From NCBI RefSeq assembly GCF_900101705.1, contig NZ_FNAC01000008.1, forward strand, positions 81,176-145,175: a stretch of DNA of 64,000 nucleotides, in the 5' to 3' direction. Numbering within the stretch: the stretch's first letter is position 1; every line of letters starts with the position of its first letter. The DNA comes from Algoriphagus faecimaris. GTDB lineage: Bacteria > Bacteroidota > Bacteroidia > Cytophagales > Cyclobacteriaceae. The notes under the pieces are model-generated. The model saw only the letters and a list, made by a program, of their open reading frames with translations. It made no database searches and had not been told where the DNA came from. Shown piece after piece: positions 18,269 through 27,193 of this stretch. The position numbers were made by a program, and so were the translations under genes.

Positions 18269-19603
18269 ATGAATAAATTCCCTAACGCATTCGTCATCAT
18301 ACTTTCTGTAATACTTTTTGCATGGATACTCACTTTCATCATTCCAAAGGGAAACTACCAGCGGGAACTTGATACAGTAAATAATCGAACTACTGTGGTA
18401 GCCAATTCATATGAACAAATAGAAGCACCACATCTCTCAGCTTTCAATGCTCTCCTAGCAATCCCAAAGGGCATTGCCGGGAGAGCGGATTTAATTGTAT
18501 TAGTTCTACTGCTCGGGGGATGTTTCTATTTGATCGAAAAGACAGGAGCACTCAATCAGGGTTTAAATCAACTCATCACACTACTGAAGGGAAAAGAGGT
18601 ATTCGCCCTAACCATTATTCTGTTATTGTTCTTGACTGCTGGATTTACTATTGGATTACAAGAAGAAATCATAGCAATGACCCCTGTTTTACTATTGTTT
18701 GGAAGGACCCTTGGATACAATGCATCAACAATTGTAACGGCTAGCTATGGATCAGCTGTTGTAGGTGCTGCCTTTAGCCCATTTAATCCTTTTGGTGTGT
18801 TAATGGCACAAAAAGAAGCAGAGCTCGAATTGCTATCAGGCCTAGAGTACAGGTTAGTATTTCTGCTCATTGCTGTCATAGTTTGGACATTTTACATCCT
18901 TCGGATTGCTAGCAAAAATCGTATAGAAAAAGCTAAACTGGAATTGGATATTGAAGAATTAACGGCCAGAAATAAAATAATTTTGACATTACTTGCACTC
19001 ACATTCGGTGGCGTTACCTATGGATTGATTGTACTTGGCTGGGGTTTTATTGAAATGTCTGCGTGCTTTTTTGGTTTAGGTTTAGTATGTGGAATTATTG
19101 CAGGTTTTGGTTTCAACAAGACTACCGAGATCTATGTTGAAGGATTTAAAGAAATGGTTTTTGCTTGTATAGTTATTGGCCTTGCTAATAGTATTTCAAT
19201 TATAATGAGTGAGGGATTCATTGTTGATACTATTGTATTCGGACTTTTTTCTCCTTTAAAAAATGTACCACCTTCCATCTCTGGGGTTCTTATGACGGTT
19301 TCTCAAGCCATTCTTCATTTTCCGATACCCAGCTACTCGGGTCAGGCAATTCTGACAATGCCTATTTTAACACCACTAGCTGATTTGATTGGCCTTTCAC
19401 GGCAAGTCTGTATTCTCGCTTATCAGTACGGTGCAATCATGATGGATATGATTGTGCCCACAAACGGTGCTTTAATGGCCGTATTAGCCCTTGCGGGAAT
19501 TAAATACAATCATTGGATCAAATTTATTATTAAACCTGCCCTTTTAATTCTAGGGGTTGCAGCTATTGCAATTTTAATAGCAGTACAAATTGGATATGAA
19601 TAA
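18269..19603 (+). CDS. YfcC-family transporter
   Basis: An integral membrane protein of 444 residues with about eleven to twelve hydrophobic segments. The opening (FIIPKGNYQRELD after the first helix), LVLLLGGCFYLIEKTGAL, and the two hairpin regions FSPFNPFGVL and FPIPSYSGQAIL match the YfcC/ArcD-like C4-dicarboxylate or basic-amino-acid transporter group. Substrate is not established; family members are annotated as putative basic-amino-acid antiporters. The P1 peptidase and amidohydrolase that follow suggest import of amino acids or short peptides (inference). Confidence 0.88.
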   Translation: MNKFPNAFVIILSVILFAWILTFIIPKGNYQRELDTVNNRTTVVANSYEQIEAPHLSAFNALLAIPKGIAGRADLIVLVLLLGGCFYLIEKTGALNQGLNQLITLLKGKEVFALTIILLLFLTAGFTIGLQEEIIAMTPVLLLFGRTLGYNASTIVTASYGSAVVGAAFSPFNPFGVLMAQKEAELELLSGLEYRLVFLLIAVIVWTFYILRIASKNRIEKAKLELDIEELTARNKIILTLLALTFGGVTYGLIVLGWGFIEMSACFFGLGLVCGIIAGFGFNKTTEIYVEGFKEMVFACIVIGLANSISIIMSEGFIVDTIVFGLFSPLKNVPPSISGVLMTVSQAILHFPIPSYSGQAILTMPILTPLADLIGLSRQVCILAYQYGAIMMDMIVPTNGALMAVLALAGIKYNHWIKFIIKPALLILGVAAIAILIAVQIGYE

Positions 19604-19689
19604 CGCTGATGCCAGAAAAAGTGCAATTCGGACTGAAGTAATAAAATTGAGTATCTAGAATAGAGTTTTACCAAATTAAAGTAGCCAAT

Positions 19690-20856
19690 ATGAAAAAGAC
19701 ATTTTTAATCTCAATAATCTTACTCATTACTTTTCAAGTAATTGGCCAAAAAAATAGAGCCAGAGATTTAGGAATTCCTTTGGATGGAAAAACTGGACCT
19801 TACAATGCTATCACTGATGTCAAAGGCATTGAAGTCGGACATACCACCCTGATATCAGGAGAAGGTAAATTAGTAGTAGGAGAAGGTCCTGTCCGAACAG
19901 GGGTGACCACTATTTTTCCCAAAGGGAAGCAATACGATCCGGTTTTCGCAGGCTGGTATAGTCTCAATGGAAATGGGGAAATGACAGGAACCACCTGGGT
20001 CGAAGAATCGGGTTTTTTGGAGGGACCGATTGCCATTACCAACACCCACAGTGTAGGCATTGTAAGGGACGCAGTCGTGGAATGGCAGTTTAACAACAAT
20101 CATTTTGACCCCTTACCCGATGAGCCTGACGTATTTTGGGCCTTGCCGGTAGTAGCCGAAACTTATGATGGGGATTTGAATGACATCAATGGCTTTCATG
20201 TCAAAAAAGAGCATGTTTATGCTGCTTTGGAAAATGCAAAATCCGGGCCTGTTGAAGAAGGTAATGTGGGCGGAGGCACTGGGATGATCTGTCATCAGTT
20301 CAAAGGAGGGATAGGTACCTCTTCCCGTGAATTAGTCATCAACAATACCACCTACACCCTAGGTGTGCTGGTGCAGGCAAATTATGGTACGCGGGAGAGC
20401 TTAACCATTGCCGGAGTGCCTGTAGGCAAAGAAATTTCCGATCGGCAGATTCTTTTGGATCCATTAAAACGCCAAGAAGAAAGAGGATCCATCATTGTGA
20501 TCGTCGCGACTGATGCCCCGCTGCTTCCCCATCAATTAAAACGATTAGCCAGGCGAGTTCCGATTGGAATCAGCCGAGTAGGTGGATATGGAGGAAATGG
20601 CTCAGGTGATATTTTCATCGCCTTTTCTACTGCCAATTCTGGGGCTGCCGATCGAGAAAATAATCAACAGGTAGACATGATCCCCAATGATCAAATGTCT
20701 CCACTTTTCTTGGCAACTGCGCAAGCGACCGAAGAATCCATCCTGAATGCCATGGTAGCAGCAGAAACCATGGTGGGGAAAAATAATACGACGGTATACG
20801 AACTACCAGAAGACGAAGTCGTCGAGCTGTTAAAGAAGTATGGTAGAATCAAATAA
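19690..20856 (+). CDS. P1-family (DmpA-type) aminopeptidase, secreted
   Basis: A 388-residue N-terminal-nucleophile-like peptidase with a signal peptide ending VIGQ. Family P1 proteins cut themselves into two chains in front of a catalytic Ser and hydrolyse N-terminal residues, including D- and beta-amino acids. Hallmarks seen are GVTTIFPKGK, the central NVGGGTGMICHQFKGGIGTS with Ser at about 211-212, and the late SRVGGYGGNGSGDIFIAFST. Length fits DmpA (about 375). It lies 86 bp downstream of the YfcC gene and 9 bp before the amidohydrolase, so the three form a likely operon. Confidence 0.92.
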   Translation: MKKTFLISIILLITFQVIGQKNRARDLGIPLDGKTGPYNAITDVKGIEVGHTTLISGEGKLVVGEGPVRTGVTTIFPKGKQYDPVFAGWYSLNGNGEMTGTTWVEESGFLEGPIAITNTHSVGIVRDAVVEWQFNNNHFDPLPDEPDVFWALPVVAETYDGDLNDINGFHVKKEHVYAALENAKSGPVEEGNVGGGTGMICHQFKGGIGTSSRELVINNTTYTLGVLVQANYGTRESLTIAGVPVGKEISDRQILLDPLKRQEERGSIIVIVATDAPLLPHQLKRLARRVPIGISRVGGYGGNGSGDIFIAFSTANSGAADRENNQQVDMIPNDQMSPLFLATAQATEESILNAMVAAETMVGKNNTTVYELPEDEVVELLKKYGRIK

Positions 20857-20865
20857 AAACTCAAA

Positions 20866-21780
20866 ATGAAAAAAATTTTAGCAATAGTTGGCTTTGTACT
20901 TCTACCCCTCATGGTATCCTTCGGCCAAACCAGAATCATCGATATGCACATTCACTCCTACACGGAGAGTGATTTTGGGGTACGTGAACCTTCCGCTACA
21001 GATCACTATGGAGTAAAGAGTTCAGCAAATGCTGAACAACATCGCTTAGAGACCTTTGCGGCATTTGAGCGATTTAATATTGTCAAGGCTGCTGTCAGTG
21101 GAAATCCCGAAAGTGTCCGTATCTGGAAGGAAAAAGATAAAGATAACCGTGTAATCAAGGGGATTTTGTCTATTTCCCCAGATGATTACGACATCGATAT
21201 TGAGCGGTTTGAGCAAATGATCAAAGCAGGTGAAATCGAAATCTTTGGAGAATTGGGTCCCTACTACGGCGGTACCACGCTCAGCGATCCCATTTGGCAA
21301 CCTTATCTCGAGATTTGTGAAAAATATGACATTCCGGTGGCTGTGCATACCGGAGGTGGAGACCCAGGAGGTACCTATTCCTGGTCCCCAAAAGCAAGAC
21401 TGAAACTAGGTGATCCTTATTTGATAGAAGATGTTTTGGTTAAGTATCCCAAACTACGGGTGTATCTGATGCACGCTGGAGGAGAAGATTGGCCGGAACA
21501 TGCCATTCGGTTGATGGCCTACTATCCCCAGCTATACACAGATATTGCTGTTTTGCTTTGGGTGGAGCCCAACACGCAGCGCTATGTCACGGATTTTCTC
21601 AAAAACATCAAGCATGCAGGCTACCTGGATCGAGTGATGTTTGGTTCTGATCAGATGATATGGCCTTACGCAATCGAGAAGTCTATCGATTTTTTGAACA
21701 GTTTGGATTTCCTGACAGAGGAGGATAAAGAAGGGATATTTTATGGAAATGCGGCGAGATTCTTGAAATTGGAAGATTAG
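20866..21780 (+). CDS. Secreted amidohydrolase (Amidohydro_2 type)
   Basis: A 304-residue TIM-barrel metal hydrolase with a signal peptide ending SFGQ. The first metal motif HIHSY follows directly (residues about 27-31), then VAVHTGGG, YLMHAGGEDWPEH, and the C-terminal MFGSDQMIWPYAIE with the conserved Asp. The family includes decarboxylases and lactonases (ACMSD-like); the substrate is unknown. Nine bases separate it from the P1 peptidase. Confidence 0.88.
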   Translation: MKKILAIVGFVLLPLMVSFGQTRIIDMHIHSYTESDFGVREPSATDHYGVKSSANAEQHRLETFAAFERFNIVKAAVSGNPESVRIWKEKDKDNRVIKGILSISPDDYDIDIERFEQMIKAGEIEIFGELGPYYGGTTLSDPIWQPYLEICEKYDIPVAVHTGGGDPGGTYSWSPKARLKLGDPYLIEDVLVKYPKLRVYLMHAGGEDWPEHAIRLMAYYPQLYTDIAVLLWVEPNTQRYVTDFLKNIKHAGYLDRVMFGSDQMIWPYAIEKSIDFLNSLDFLTEEDKEGIFYGNAARFLKLED

Positions 21781-21785
21781 TTTGG

Positions 21786-21984
21786 TTAATCGTATTCAAC
21801 CACTTTGTGGTTGATGGGAGAAAAGATAATGATTCCTGAAGTACTTTCTCTCCGTGAGGGGAAGTTGTATGAATAGATAAGGATTCCTGAAAGGAATCAA
21901 TTTGAATAGCCCCATATGAAATGTGGGGTTGAAGAGGATAAAAACATCTGGTATTCCCAACCACCACGTGGTTGAATTTGAAAA
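21786..21984. repeat. Palindrome array, copy A
   Basis: A string of short palindromes: 21796-21814 (TCAACCAC/GTGGTTGA), a GATTCCTGA/GGAATC pair, a CCCCA-type hairpin with ATGTGGGG, and a final CAACCACCACGTGGTTG. It matches copies B (24036-24325) and C (24876-25174) in order and sequence over long stretches. Such mosaics are typical of REP-like elements mobilised by IS200-like TnpA proteins, one of which lies at 24347-24793. Confidence 0.75.
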
Positions 21985-22053
21985 CCTCTTTGATCAACCA
22001 ACAATTCGAATTCCCTAATCCCCACCTTTCCCCGAAAAATAATCAGCATTGTT

Positions 22054-22079
22054 GGGAAACTGTTTCATGCCTTTGGTCC
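22054..22079 (+). promoter_or_regulatory. Weak variant of the CGGACA-N15-CGTCC motif
   Basis: GGGAAA at 22054-22059 and GGTCC at 22075-22079 keep the 15-base spacing but differ from the consensus. The surrounding 50 bases resemble those around the weak site at 25236, and both follow a palindrome array. It ends 95 bp before the ATG at 22175. Confidence 0.25.
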
Positions 22080-22174
22080 TACATCAGGTCGTCTCAAAAT
22101 CTAAGTTTTTTAACTTCTAGGATAATTCTCCTACGTGGATTTTTAACTCATTTTCTTAACTCAATTCAAAAAAC

Positions 22175-23875
22175 ATGAAAAAGCTCATAGCACCATTCTT
22201 TGCTCTCCTATTCTTCGCCTCTTGCGGAATGGAGAACATGAACGACATCCTCCCTGATCAAGAACTGAGTTCTACGGATCTCCTCAGTGAAGGGGTTGGC
22301 ACAGATATGTTAAACCCAAACATGCGGATAGCATCCAGTGACGATGATTGTATTACACCGGGAAGTTTGGATTTCTATCCTGTTACTGACGAGGCTACAA
22401 GAAGCTCGGGCAAAAACACCAAATCGGTCAGCTACTCCGCTTACAACACGGAAACCGATTTTGTGGTTGAAGTGACCTATGCCATAACCGCCGGAAAATC
22501 AAAAGCAAAGGCCACCATTTCGATTGCTATCGATGGCGATGAAGCGGAATACACTGAGGTAAACTCAGGCAGCACAGTCAGCCATACCGTGCCACTTGCT
22601 GAAGACTGGGGGGGAGGTGATCAGGTTGACTTTAGCGTGGTACAGGAGGGATTGGGCACGCCAATCACCTTTAGCGGAAGCTATGACCTAATACCTGTTT
22701 GTGCCGAAGTTGCATCTCCTCTGTTGGTGGAGAAGACTGCGGAAGCCACCTACGACCGGACTGTCAACTGGGAGCTTACCAAGACTGTCAACCCGAGCAG
22801 CCCCTCGGGGTCCCCTGGAGACGAGTTAACATACGACTGGACGGTGACGGCCACCAAGTCTGAAAACTTGGGGAACTATGCAGTAACAGGCATCATCACG
22901 GTGACAAACCCAAACAACTTTGACGTGCCCTTCACCCTTGCCGATGTCCTTAATGACGGAACCACTGCCGTGATCACCTGCCCGGCGACAGATGACAACA
23001 CTGGTATAGTGCCCGCCGGAGGCTCTGTGACCTGCGCCTACTCCGCTGCTCCTGTTGATGGAAGCGCGACCCTTAATACGGCCACTGTAACATTAGATGT
23101 AGGTTCAGGCTTGACTACAGCCAATGCCACCGCTGACGTGAATTTCATCGAGAATCTCATCGGCGATGACGAGGTTACCTTGAGCGATCCACGTGTCGAG
23201 TACTCCCAGCTGATTTCGAGTACCACATCCGAGATCTTCCCAGAGACCTTTACCTGCCCGACGGACTGGAGCCTTTATGTAAACGAGGTCTACAATGAAA
23301 CCTACGTGAATACAGCTTACTTAGACGGGGATAATACTGAATTGGAAGCCTCAGCCGAGGTGACCATCAATTGCGATCTAATAGGTGCTGCATACGAAGG
23401 TGGTATCATAGCGTATATTTTGCAGGAAGGTGACCCGGGGTATGTGGCAGGTGAATTCCACGGCCTAATAGCTGCTCCAGAAGACCAAAGTACAGGAATT
23501 CAATGGTACAACGGAATTTTTACTGCAACAGGGGCAACAGGCACAGCTTTGGGAACAGGGCAGGCAAATACAACTGCAATTGTTGATGCTCAAGGAGAAG
23601 GAAGCTACGCTGCACAACTCTGTAATGATTTAGTTTTAGATGGTTATGACGATTGGTATTTACCCAGCAAAGATGAGTTGAACTTAATGTACCAAAATAT
23701 TGGACAAGGGAATGCCCTTGGATTAGGAAATGTTGGCGGTTTTGCTAGAGCCTTCTATTGTAGTTCCAGCGAGACCAATGTCGACCTTACTTGGGCCCAG
23801 GACTTCTTCTTGGGCCTTCAGTTCAACTTGGCTAAGGACGCCACTGGTAGAGTTCGTGCGATTCGGGCATTTTAA
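22175..23875 (+). CDS. Surface lipoprotein with C-terminal DUF1566 domain
   Basis: A 566-residue lipoprotein with lipobox FASC (Cys about 17). Residues about 60-180 and 190-400 look like beta-sandwich repeats rich in Thr, Asp and Val (for example EKTAEATYDRTVNWELTKTV), resembling conserved-repeat/DUF11-like adhesin modules. The last 140 residues carry a DUF1566-like domain: GIQWYNG, YDDWYLPSKDELNLMY, and FYCSSSETN with the final GRVRAIRAF. The DNA of the middle section is visibly richer in G/C than the 3' domain, suggesting a mosaic origin. A terminator follows at 23957. Role is probably at the cell surface; ligand unknown. Confidence 0.8.
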   Translation: MKKLIAPFFALLFFASCGMENMNDILPDQELSSTDLLSEGVGTDMLNPNMRIASSDDDCITPGSLDFYPVTDEATRSSGKNTKSVSYSAYNTETDFVVEVTYAITAGKSKAKATISIAIDGDEAEYTEVNSGSTVSHTVPLAEDWGGGDQVDFSVVQEGLGTPITFSGSYDLIPVCAEVASPLLVEKTAEATYDRTVNWELTKTVNPSSPSGSPGDELTYDWTVTATKSENLGNYAVTGIITVTNPNNFDVPFTLADVLNDGTTAVITCPATDDNTGIVPAGGSVTCAYSAAPVDGSATLNTATVTLDVGSGLTTANATADVNFIENLIGDDEVTLSDPRVEYSQLISSTTSEIFPETFTCPTDWSLYVNEVYNETYVNTAYLDGDNTELEASAEVTINCDLIGAAYEGGIIAYILQEGDPGYVAGEFHGLIAAPEDQSTGIQWYNGIFTATGATGTALGTGQANTTAIVDAQGEGSYAAQLCNDLVLDGYDDWYLPSKDELNLMYQNIGQGNALGLGNVGGFARAFYCSSSETNVDLTWAQDFFLGLQFNLAKDATGRVRAIRAF

Positions 23876-23956
23876 CTATTAAAATATTACCGAGACTTGT
23901 GCTGAGCGCCCGCCTCCCTGAGGGCAGGAAGTTGATTAAGCGGTCGTATTTTGAAA

Positions 23957-23990
23957 AACTGGCAGGGAGTAAATCCTTGCCAGTTTTTTT
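23957..23990 (+). terminator. Rho-independent terminator
   Basis: A 12-bp stem (23957-23968 with 23974-23985, one G-T pair) with a 5-base loop is followed by eight T. It ends the transcript of the DUF1566 lipoprotein. Confidence 0.85.
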
Positions 23991-24035
23991 TAAAACTAAA
24001 ATTCTAAAGATAATTCAAAAGTGTAATTCATTTAA

Positions 24036-24325
24036 ATTCAACCCCGCCAGGGTTGAAAGTATCAATCGTCTCTTGGATTATAAATCCACACATTTCATGT
24101 GTGGCTAATCGTATTCAACCACTTCGTGGTTGATGGGAGAAAAGATATTGATTCCTGAAGTACTTTCTCTCCGTGGGGGGAAGTTGTATGAATAGATAAA
24201 GATTCCTGAAAAGCTTGCCCGCCGAGGCGGGGAATCAATATGATTAGCCCCACATGCCAACGTGGGGTAGAAAACGGACATTCCCATCTGGTTTTCCCAA
24301 CCACAACGTGGTTGAATTTGAAAAA
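24036..24325. repeat. Palindrome array, copy B (3' side of tnpA)
   Basis: It contains, in order, TTCAACCCC/GGGTTGAA, CCACACA/TGTGTGG, CAACCAC/GTGGTTG, GATTCC/GGAATC, CCCCAC/GTGGGG (24248-24253 with 24262-24267) and a final CAACCAC/GTGGTTG. It lies directly downstream of the minus-strand IS200-like gene. Compared with copy A it has two extra palindromes at its left and a short GC-rich insertion in the middle. Confidence 0.75.
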
Positions 24326-24346
24326 AACTAAATACAAAAATTTCAA

Positions 24347-24793
24347 TCACAATAAATATTTCTTGTCAAACTCAATCCCATTCTCTTCCAAAATCTTTTT
24401 GTATTCATCCAAAAAATCAACCTTTTGGTGGTGCTCCTGCTGGTTTTTGATGTATTCGATCAGATTATCTTTGGAAGAATAATTGACAGTAAAAGCTCCG
24501 TACCCTTTTTGCCAACCCTCAAAATGATTAAATAATCCATTCCTCTTAATCATATTTGAAGTTGCCAATTTGATATCCTTGATCAATGAGGAAACCGCAA
24601 TCGTCGGATGGATATGGGTAAAAATATGAAGGTGGTCTTCCATTCCATTGATCCGATAGAGATGACAGTTTTTATTTTTGAGAAGACCGAAGATGAATGC
24701 GAACAATTCAGACCGTCCATTTTCTGAAAGAGTTGGTTTACGCTGATGAGTTGAAAAAATAATATGATAAAGAAGTTGTGTATAGGTACTCAT
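24347..24793 (-). CDS. tnpA: IS200/IS605-type Y1 transposase (TnpA)
   Basis: A single-strand DNA transposase of 148 residues, the usual length. The HUH motif is HLH at residues 54-56 and the catalytic Tyr is Y114 in YIKNQQEHH, both intact, so the protein may be active. The C-terminal KYLL tail is typical of Bacteroidota members. No TnpB follows. The gene is bracketed by palindrome arrays B and C rather than by simple IS ends, an arrangement like that of REP-associated tyrosine transposases. It is transcribed against the neighbouring genes. Confidence 0.92.
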   Translation of the reverse strand: MSTYTQLLYHIIFSTHQRKPTLSENGRSELFAFIFGLLKNKNCHLYRINGMEDHLHIFTHIHPTIAVSSLIKDIKLATSNMIKRNGLFNHFEGWQKGYGAFTVNYSSKDNLIEYIKNQQEHHQKVDFLDEYKKILEENGIEFDKKYLL

Positions 24794-24875
24794 AGCTGAA
24801 AATCAATTTGTTAAGATTCAATTTAAATAAAATTGCGTTAAAAATCAGAAATTGAAACTAAATAAAAGGTTTCAA

Positions 24876-25174
24876 ATTCAACCCCAATAGGGTTGAATGG
24901 ATCAATCGTCTTCTGGATTAGAAATCCACACATTTCATGTGCGGCTAATCAGATTCAATCACTTTGTGATTGATGGACAAAAAGGGAATGTTAATATTAG
25001 ATCTTTCCATTTCAGTGTATCAATTGCTGTTTCTATGATTCCTAAAGAGCTTGCCGTGGCGGGGAATCAATTCGATTAGCCCCACATGCCAATGTGGGGT
25101 AGAGAACGCTCATACACCCCGAATTTCCCAACCCTGACGGGCTTGACTACCGGTAGAATTGAATTTGAAAATCT
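24876..25174. repeat. Palindrome array, copy C (5' side of tnpA)
   Basis: Same order of palindromes as copy B (TTCAACCCC/GGGTTGAA, CCACACA/TGTGCGG, TCAATCAC/GTGATTGA, GATTCC/GGAATC, CCCCACA/TGTGGGG), with a diverged central part and a degenerate last palindrome. In the TCAATCAC/GTGATTGA hairpin both arms changed together relative to copies A and B (CAACCAC/GTGGTTG), which points to selection for pairing. Confidence 0.72.
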
Positions 25175-25235
25175 GTTTGACTAAGCAACAATTTGCATCA
25201 ATCCCAAATCTCCCGAAAAATAATCAGCACTGTTT

Positions 25236-25261
25236 GGGGAAGAAAATCCTACACTTCGTCC
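25236..25261 (+). promoter_or_regulatory. Weak variant of the CGGACA-N15-CGTCC motif
   Basis: GGGGAA at 25236-25241 and a perfect CGTCC at 25257-25261 keep the 15-base spacing. It lies 165 bp before the permease gene at 25427, further away than the other sites. Confidence 0.3.
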
Positions 25262-25426
25262 TAAGTCAACACTCTGGAACCATTGATTTTTTTATCTTAA
25301 TCCTTAATGAATGCATCAAACATTTGAATCCTATCAAGGAAGTCCACCAGTTCCTTAAACGATTTAATTTTCTATTTTAATGAAAATGATAAAATATTCC
25401 ATCCATCCCCATTTTTCGACATTCCT

Positions 25427-26737
25427 ATGAAAACCACCCAAGAAGGATTAAAACGCGAAGTCGGCGTATGGGGTCTCTCGGCCAATATTGTCAATATCAT
25501 CGTTGGGGCGGGGATTTTTGTCCTGCCGGCGATTATCGCCGAAATTATGGGGGCTTCGGGAATCATTGTTTACTTGTTTTGCGGATTTCTGATTTCCTTG
25601 GTGATGTTATGTTTCGCAGAAGCGGGAAGTAAAGTGACTCGGTCTGGAGGAGGATATGCCTATATTGAAACAGCTTTTGGGCCATTTCCCGGATATTTAG
25701 CAGCTGTATTTATGGTGATGGGAGGTGTTTTTTCGGATGCTGCAGTTGCCAATGCACTGACAGAATTAGTCGGGTTAATTTTTCCCATATTCACAAATCA
25801 ATATGGTAGATTAGTCTTCATGTTAGTAATATTTGGCGGGTTGGCATTACTTAATTTGATTGGGGTAAAGCAGGGAATAGGATTAGTCAAGATCAATACT
25901 GTTGCCAAGCTCACCCCGATTTTACTCTTGATTTTGATAGGCTGGAAAGATGTTTCACTCTCCAATTTGTATTGGGAAGGCTCTCCAACTCTCCAAAATT
26001 TCGGAGAGGCTTCGCTTATTTTATTCTTTGCTTTTCAAGGTGGAGATACCGGACTGAGCGTAGGCGGAGAAATCAAAAACCCTCAAAAGACTGTTCCGAA
26101 AGCCATTTTTATTGGAATTTCATTTGTGCTGATTCTTTATATACTCATTCAGACTGTCGCCCAGGGAGTTTTGGGGACAGATTTGGCTCAGTTTAAAGAG
26201 GCACCATTGGCAGAAACGGCCAAGATTGTTTTTGGTCCGGTGGGTTATACCATTCTATTCATTGGTGCAGGGATTTCCATGTTTGGCATGTTGAGTGGGG
26301 AGATTCTCAACGTGCCAAGAGTGATATATGGGTTGGCAAGAGATCAAATAATTCCCCTAGACAAGTTGGCTTTGATTCATCCCAAGTTTAAGACTCCTTA
26401 TCTGGCAATAATTCTTTATGCCGGGCTGGGCTTTTCAATGGCAGCGGCAGGAGGATTTAGGCAGTTGGCAGTCATCGCTTCAGGAAGTATGTTGTTGGTT
26501 TATTTTGGTGTGTCGCTTTCCGTGATCAAACTCCGAAAAATGAAAGAAACCGCTCCGGGAGAATTCAAAATCCCCTTTGGAAAAACGGTTCCTATCCTTT
26601 CAGCAGGAATTATCCTGTACTTCCTATCCAATCTCACTGGATATGAGATGACAGGAACCCTCATTTTAATAGGAACATTGTCATTGATTTACTATTTGGT
26701 TAAGTTTTTTGAAAAGAGAAATAGCCTACGGAAATGA
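25427..26737 (+). CDS. APC-family amino-acid permease
   Basis: A 436-residue inner-membrane transporter with about twelve helices. The first helix holds the glycine-rich motif NIIVGAGIFVLPAIIAE, and the sixth has FFAFQGGDTGLSVGGEIKNP, matching the APC superfamily (amino-acid/polyamine permeases). Substrate cannot be assigned. Its last four bases overlap the start of the next gene (ATGA), so a secreted NTF2 protein is translated from the same message. Confidence 0.92.
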   Translation: MKTTQEGLKREVGVWGLSANIVNIIVGAGIFVLPAIIAEIMGASGIIVYLFCGFLISLVMLCFAEAGSKVTRSGGGYAYIETAFGPFPGYLAAVFMVMGGVFSDAAVANALTELVGLIFPIFTNQYGRLVFMLVIFGGLALLNLIGVKQGIGLVKINTVAKLTPILLLILIGWKDVSLSNLYWEGSPTLQNFGEASLILFFAFQGGDTGLSVGGEIKNPQKTVPKAIFIGISFVLILYILIQTVAQGVLGTDLAQFKEAPLAETAKIVFGPVGYTILFIGAGISMFGMLSGEILNVPRVIYGLARDQIIPLDKLALIHPKFKTPYLAIILYAGLGFSMAAAGGFRQLAVIASGSMLLVYFGVSLSVIKLRKMKETAPGEFKIPFGKTVPILSAGIILYFLSNLTGYEMTGTLILIGTLSLIYYLVKFFEKRNSLRK

Positions 26738-27189
26738 AAAAAACCAAACATATTGTGATCCTGATAAGCATTATTGGTTTCATATTTTGTATGCAGAATG
26801 TCGAGGCGCAGGAGTCGGATAAACAAGAAATCTTTTTTCAAAGAAGCGCTTCGAATGAAGCCCTTCGGGTATTTGATGAGGAATTGAATTCAACGTTTTT
26901 GACGGATGATGTGCTGATCACCACGGGGGCAGGCACTTTGATTTCAGGAAAAAAGGAATTGATGAAATATATCCAAGAATCGTCTGGCCCAAGAATGTAT
27001 TGGATCCGGACTCCGGATGAGGTACTGGTCAATCCCAGAACTATGTTGGCATGGGAAACAGGAACCTGGAAAGGATATGTAGAAGGTTCGGATGAGGCAG
27101 TAGTTGGAGGCAAGTACTCCGCCCAATGGACCAAAGTTTCGGGGACTTGGCTGATTCAATCGCAATTGTTTGTCACTTTGGAAAATTAA
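26734..27189 (+). CDS. Secreted DUF4440-like NTF2-fold protein
   Basis: A 151-residue protein with signal peptide ending VEAQ. Mature features include SNEALRVFDEELNSTFLTDD, TGAGTLISGKKELMKYI, MLAWETGTWKGY and the closing KYSAQWTKVSGTWLIQSQLF, a DUF4440 pattern. It is coupled to the permease by overlap and lies 4 bp before the first of six single-pass membrane proteins, so it may be the soluble periplasmic partner of that array (inference). Confidence 0.85.
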   Translation: MKKTKHIVILISIIGFIFCMQNVEAQESDKQEIFFQRSASNEALRVFDEELNSTFLTDDVLITTGAGTLISGKKELMKYIQESSGPRMYWIRTPDEVLVNPRTMLAWETGTWKGYVEGSDEAVVGGKYSAQWTKVSGTWLIQSQLFVTLEN

Positions 27190-27193
27190 ACTG

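Noticed and set aside
24105..24350. Two short minus-strand frames within palindrome array B
   Set aside because: They translate the repeat array; the peptides simply reflect palindromes and occur again in array A.
21786..25174. The palindrome arrays as a CRISPR locus
   Set aside because: No constant repeat with regular unique spacers, no cas genes; the units are different hairpins in a fixed order.
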